From: an uncultured Bacteroidota bacterium
GTDB lineage: Bacteria > Bacteroidota > Bacteroidia > Bacteroidales > P3
Reading direction: 5' to 3'
Assembly (NCBI GenBank): GCA_900545215.1
Contig: UQXW01000046.1
Coordinates: forward strand, 1-16,331
Length of the DNA: 16,331 nt
A model generated the notes under the pieces. It did not search any database and was not told the DNA's origin. It was given only the letters and a program-made list of their open reading frames with translations. The position numbers were made by a program, and so were the translations under genes. Below, piece after piece: positions 14,634 to 16,331 of the stretch; position 1 is the stretch's first letter; every line of letters begins with the position of its first letter.

Positions 14634-16184
14634 GTGAACAAGGATTTGATTATCGATGTAAAGCCGTCAGGGGTCGATATTGCTCTCTTGGAGGATAAGC
14701 GTCTGGTGGAATTGCATCAAGGTAAATCGGAAATGACCCACGTTGTAGGCGACATCTTTCTCGGTCAAGTAAAGAAAATATTGCCGGGTTTGAATGCTGC
14801 CTTTGTGGATGTGGGCTTTTCGAAAGATGGTTTTCTACATTATCTCGACTTGGGCTTGTATTACAATGCCCTTGAAAAATTCACCAAAGCCGGGCTTGCC
14901 AACAGTTTGGATTCGGTTGACTTTGCTTCGTTCAAAGACAAAAAACTGGAAAAAGGCGGCAAGATAGGAGAAACGCTCAAACAAGGACAGATTATTCTTG
15001 TGCAAATAAGCAAGGAGGCAATCTCCACAAAAGGACCGCGATTGACGACGGAACTGTCCTTTGCAGGGCGTTATTTGGTGTTGACACCGTTTACCGACAA
15101 AGTCTCCGTCTCTCAAAAGATACAATCCATGGAGGAGCGGAACAGGCTCAGGAAACTGATAAAAAGCATAAAGCCCGATAATTTCGGCGTTATCATACGC
15201 ACAATAGCCGAGGGCAAATCGGCTGCCGATTTGGACAATGACATGAAAGGCTTGCTTGCAAGATGGGACACCATAAAAAAGAAGTTGCCCAAAGCTTTAC
15301 CGCCTGCCAAATTGGTTTCCGAATTGGATAAGACCTCCGTCATATTGAGAGAACTGTTGACAGAGGAATTCAACAGCGTGTATGTCAACGATACCGACTT
15401 GCACGATGAAATAAAGGGATACATCACTTCCATTTGCCCCGAGAAAGAAGATATACTGCATTTGTACAAAATGCAGACTCCTATATTCGAACAGTTCGGA
15501 GTAGCCTCACAAATCAGAAATTCTTTCGGAAAAGTGGTTACAATCCGCAGCGGGATATATCTTGTCATAGAACAGACGGAGGCAATGCATGTGATAGACG
15601 TAAACAGCGGACACCGCAGCAAGTCTTCCGAAGATCAGGAAGAGAATGCTCTTCTCGTGAACTGCGAGGCTGCCGTAGAGATAGCCCGACAGATGCGTCT
15701 GAGAGATTTGGGGGGTATCATAGTGATCGATTTCATCGATTTGGCAGTATCAGCCAATCGCAAACTTCTTCTCAACAAGATGGAAGAGGAAATGCAGAAA
15801 GACAGAGCAAAGCATACGATATTACCTTTGAGCAAATTCTGCCTCATGCAGATAACGAGACAGAGAGTAAGACCTGCAATATGTGTCGATCTCTCGGAAG
15901 TATGCCCTGTCTGCAAGGGAAGCGGCAAAATACAATCCTCTCTTTCTATTATAAACGAAATAGAAAGCGACATAAAGTATCTTGCTCAGGAGCAGAACGA
16001 AAAACAGCTCACTCTCTTGGCACACCCTTTCGTTACTTCATACATAAACAAAGGGTTGTTCAACAACCAGAAAAAACAATGGGCGAAACGATACGGTATC
16101 AAATTAAAAGTAAAGACTTCGACTGAAACAGGCATTATGGAATACGTATTCCTCAACGCCTCGGGAGAAGAAATAAAATTGTAG
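14634..16184 (+). CDS. rng: Ribonuclease G (RNase E/G family)
   Basis: This gene encodes 516 residues with a GTG start at 14634, which gives the family N-terminus NKDLIIDVKPSGVDIALLEDKRLVEL. An S1 RNA-binding region lies near 38-135 (GDIFLGQVKKILPGLNAAFVDVG...GFLHYLD), interrupted by a Lys-rich insert near 80-112 as is usual in RNase G/E. The DNase I-like catalytic centre has Asp322 in VIDVNSGHRS and Asp366 in VIDFIDL, corresponding to the two Mg-binding aspartates of E. coli RNase E. The Zn-link CPVCKG (Cys424, Cys427) supports dimer/tetramer formation. There is no long disordered C-terminal scaffold, so RNase G rather than RNase E. Role: single-strand endoribonuclease in rRNA maturation and mRNA decay. 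No clear TAnnTTTG box lies between the upstream hairpin and the start, so expression may depend on read-through. Confidence 0.96.
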   Translation: MNKDLIIDVKPSGVDIALLEDKRLVELHQGKSEMTHVVGDIFLGQVKKILPGLNAAFVDVGFSKDGFLHYLDLGLYYNALEKFTKAGLANSLDSVDFASFKDKKLEKGGKIGETLKQGQIILVQISKEAISTKGPRLTTELSFAGRYLVLTPFTDKVSVSQKIQSMEERNRLRKLIKSIKPDNFGVIIRTIAEGKSAADLDNDMKGLLARWDTIKKKLPKALPPAKLVSELDKTSVILRELLTEEFNSVYVNDTDLHDEIKGYITSICPEKEDILHLYKMQTPIFEQFGVASQIRNSFGKVVTIRSGIYLVIEQTEAMHVIDVNSGHRSKSSEDQEENALLVNCEAAVEIARQMRLRDLGGIIVIDFIDLAVSANRKLLLNKMEEEMQKDRAKHTILPLSKFCLMQITRQRVRPAICVDLSEVCPVCKGSGKIQSSLSIINEIESDIKYLAQEQNEKQLTLLAHPFVTSYINKGLFNNQKKQWAKRYGIKLKVKTSTETGIMEYVFLNASGEEIKL

Positions 16185-16200
16185 AAAACCATCGTCATTA

Positions 16201-16242
16201 AAAGAGAAGCGGCACAACTGACTTGTGCCGCTTCTCTTTTTT
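16201..16242 (+). terminator. Intrinsic terminator of rng
   Basis: A 17-bp stem (16201-16217 with 16223-16239, loop CTGAC) has a GC-rich centre GAAGCGGCACAA and runs into a T-run. It begins 17 bp after the rng stop. A short A-run on the left side means it may also stop transcripts from the opposite strand. Confidence 0.93.
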
Positions 16243-16259
16243 AATCGTTTATAGAAACG

Positions 16260-16286
16260 AAAAAGGGGAGCCATGCGGCTCCCCTT
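16260..16286 (-). terminator. Intrinsic terminator of the minus-strand gene at the right edge
   Basis: On the minus strand AAGGGGAGCC and GGCTCCCCTT (loop GCAT) form a 10-bp stem followed by T5 and CG. It lies 22 bp after the stop of the partial gene at 16309, the same spacing and similar GGGAGC core as the adhesin terminator at 11504. Confidence 0.88.
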
Positions 16287-16308
16287 GAAGTGTTTACCGA
16301 TTGTCTGC

Positions 16309-16331
16309 TTATTCGACTATCAGCTTTTGTG
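16309..16331 (-). CDS. C-terminal end of a probable T9SS-sorted protein (partial)
   Basis: Only the last six full codons and the stop are inside the window: QKLIVE-TAA read on the minus strand. This matches the end of the adhesin at 11481 (HKLIVE-stop), at the DNA level over GATAGTCGAATAA. A terminator follows at the proper distance, so a real gene entering from the right is likely. KLIVE-like endings are common at the end of T9SS sorting domains. The protein's nature beyond that cannot be known from this window. Confidence 0.65.

Overview
The window looks like chromosomal DNA from a member of the Bacteroidota, most likely order Bacteroidales. Four observations support this. Plus-strand genes are preceded by the phylum's -7 promoter box (TAnnTTTG) and lack Shine-Dalgarno sequences. 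A complete moxR-DUF58-batABCD-type operon is present. There is at least one type IX secretion (T9SS) cargo protein with a C-terminal sorting domain. A HU / tiny basic protein / RNase G cluster is also present. All assignments come from reading the sequence and motifs; no database search was run.

Left part (about 1-6939, minus strand): one tight seven-gene operon reading leftward: a MoxR AAA+ ATPase, a DUF58/VWA protein, a membrane protein with a DUF4381-like layout, batA, batB, batC and batD. batD runs off the left edge. Gaps are 2-12 bp or a 4-bp ATGA overlap. The products would form an envelope assembly: a cytoplasmic ATPase, three VWA proteins with intact MIDAS metal sites, a TPR lipoprotein and a BatD membrane protein. 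Families of this type are linked to stress or oxygen tolerance and to chaperone-like or metal-insertion roles, but the substrate is unknown.

Middle part (6970-12860): a gap of about 640 bp with one perfect 12-bp inverted repeat. Then comes a 1288-residue secreted protein made of four tandem (cleaved-adhesin-like + fibronectin III-like) units and a T9SS sorting domain, closed by a strong terminator. After a further gap of about 400 bp there is a 236-residue lipoprotein of unrecognised family with its own promoter.

Right part (12861-16331): an MltD-like lytic transglycosylase; a HU/IHF-family DNA-binding protein followed 20 bp later by a 29-residue very basic protein of the COX24/bL38 type; a hairpin plus U-tract; then RNase G (rng) with a GTG start. 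Two terminators separate rng from the last codons of a convergent minus-strand gene, whose final residues (KLIVE-stop) match the T9SS sorting-domain end of the big adhesin.

Nothing here is clearly a wholly new system. The best candidates for a second look are the repeated T9SS adhesin and its apparent relative at the right edge, the terminator-like hairpin directly in front of rng, the tiny basic gene, and the unexplained inverted repeats in the gene-free stretches.
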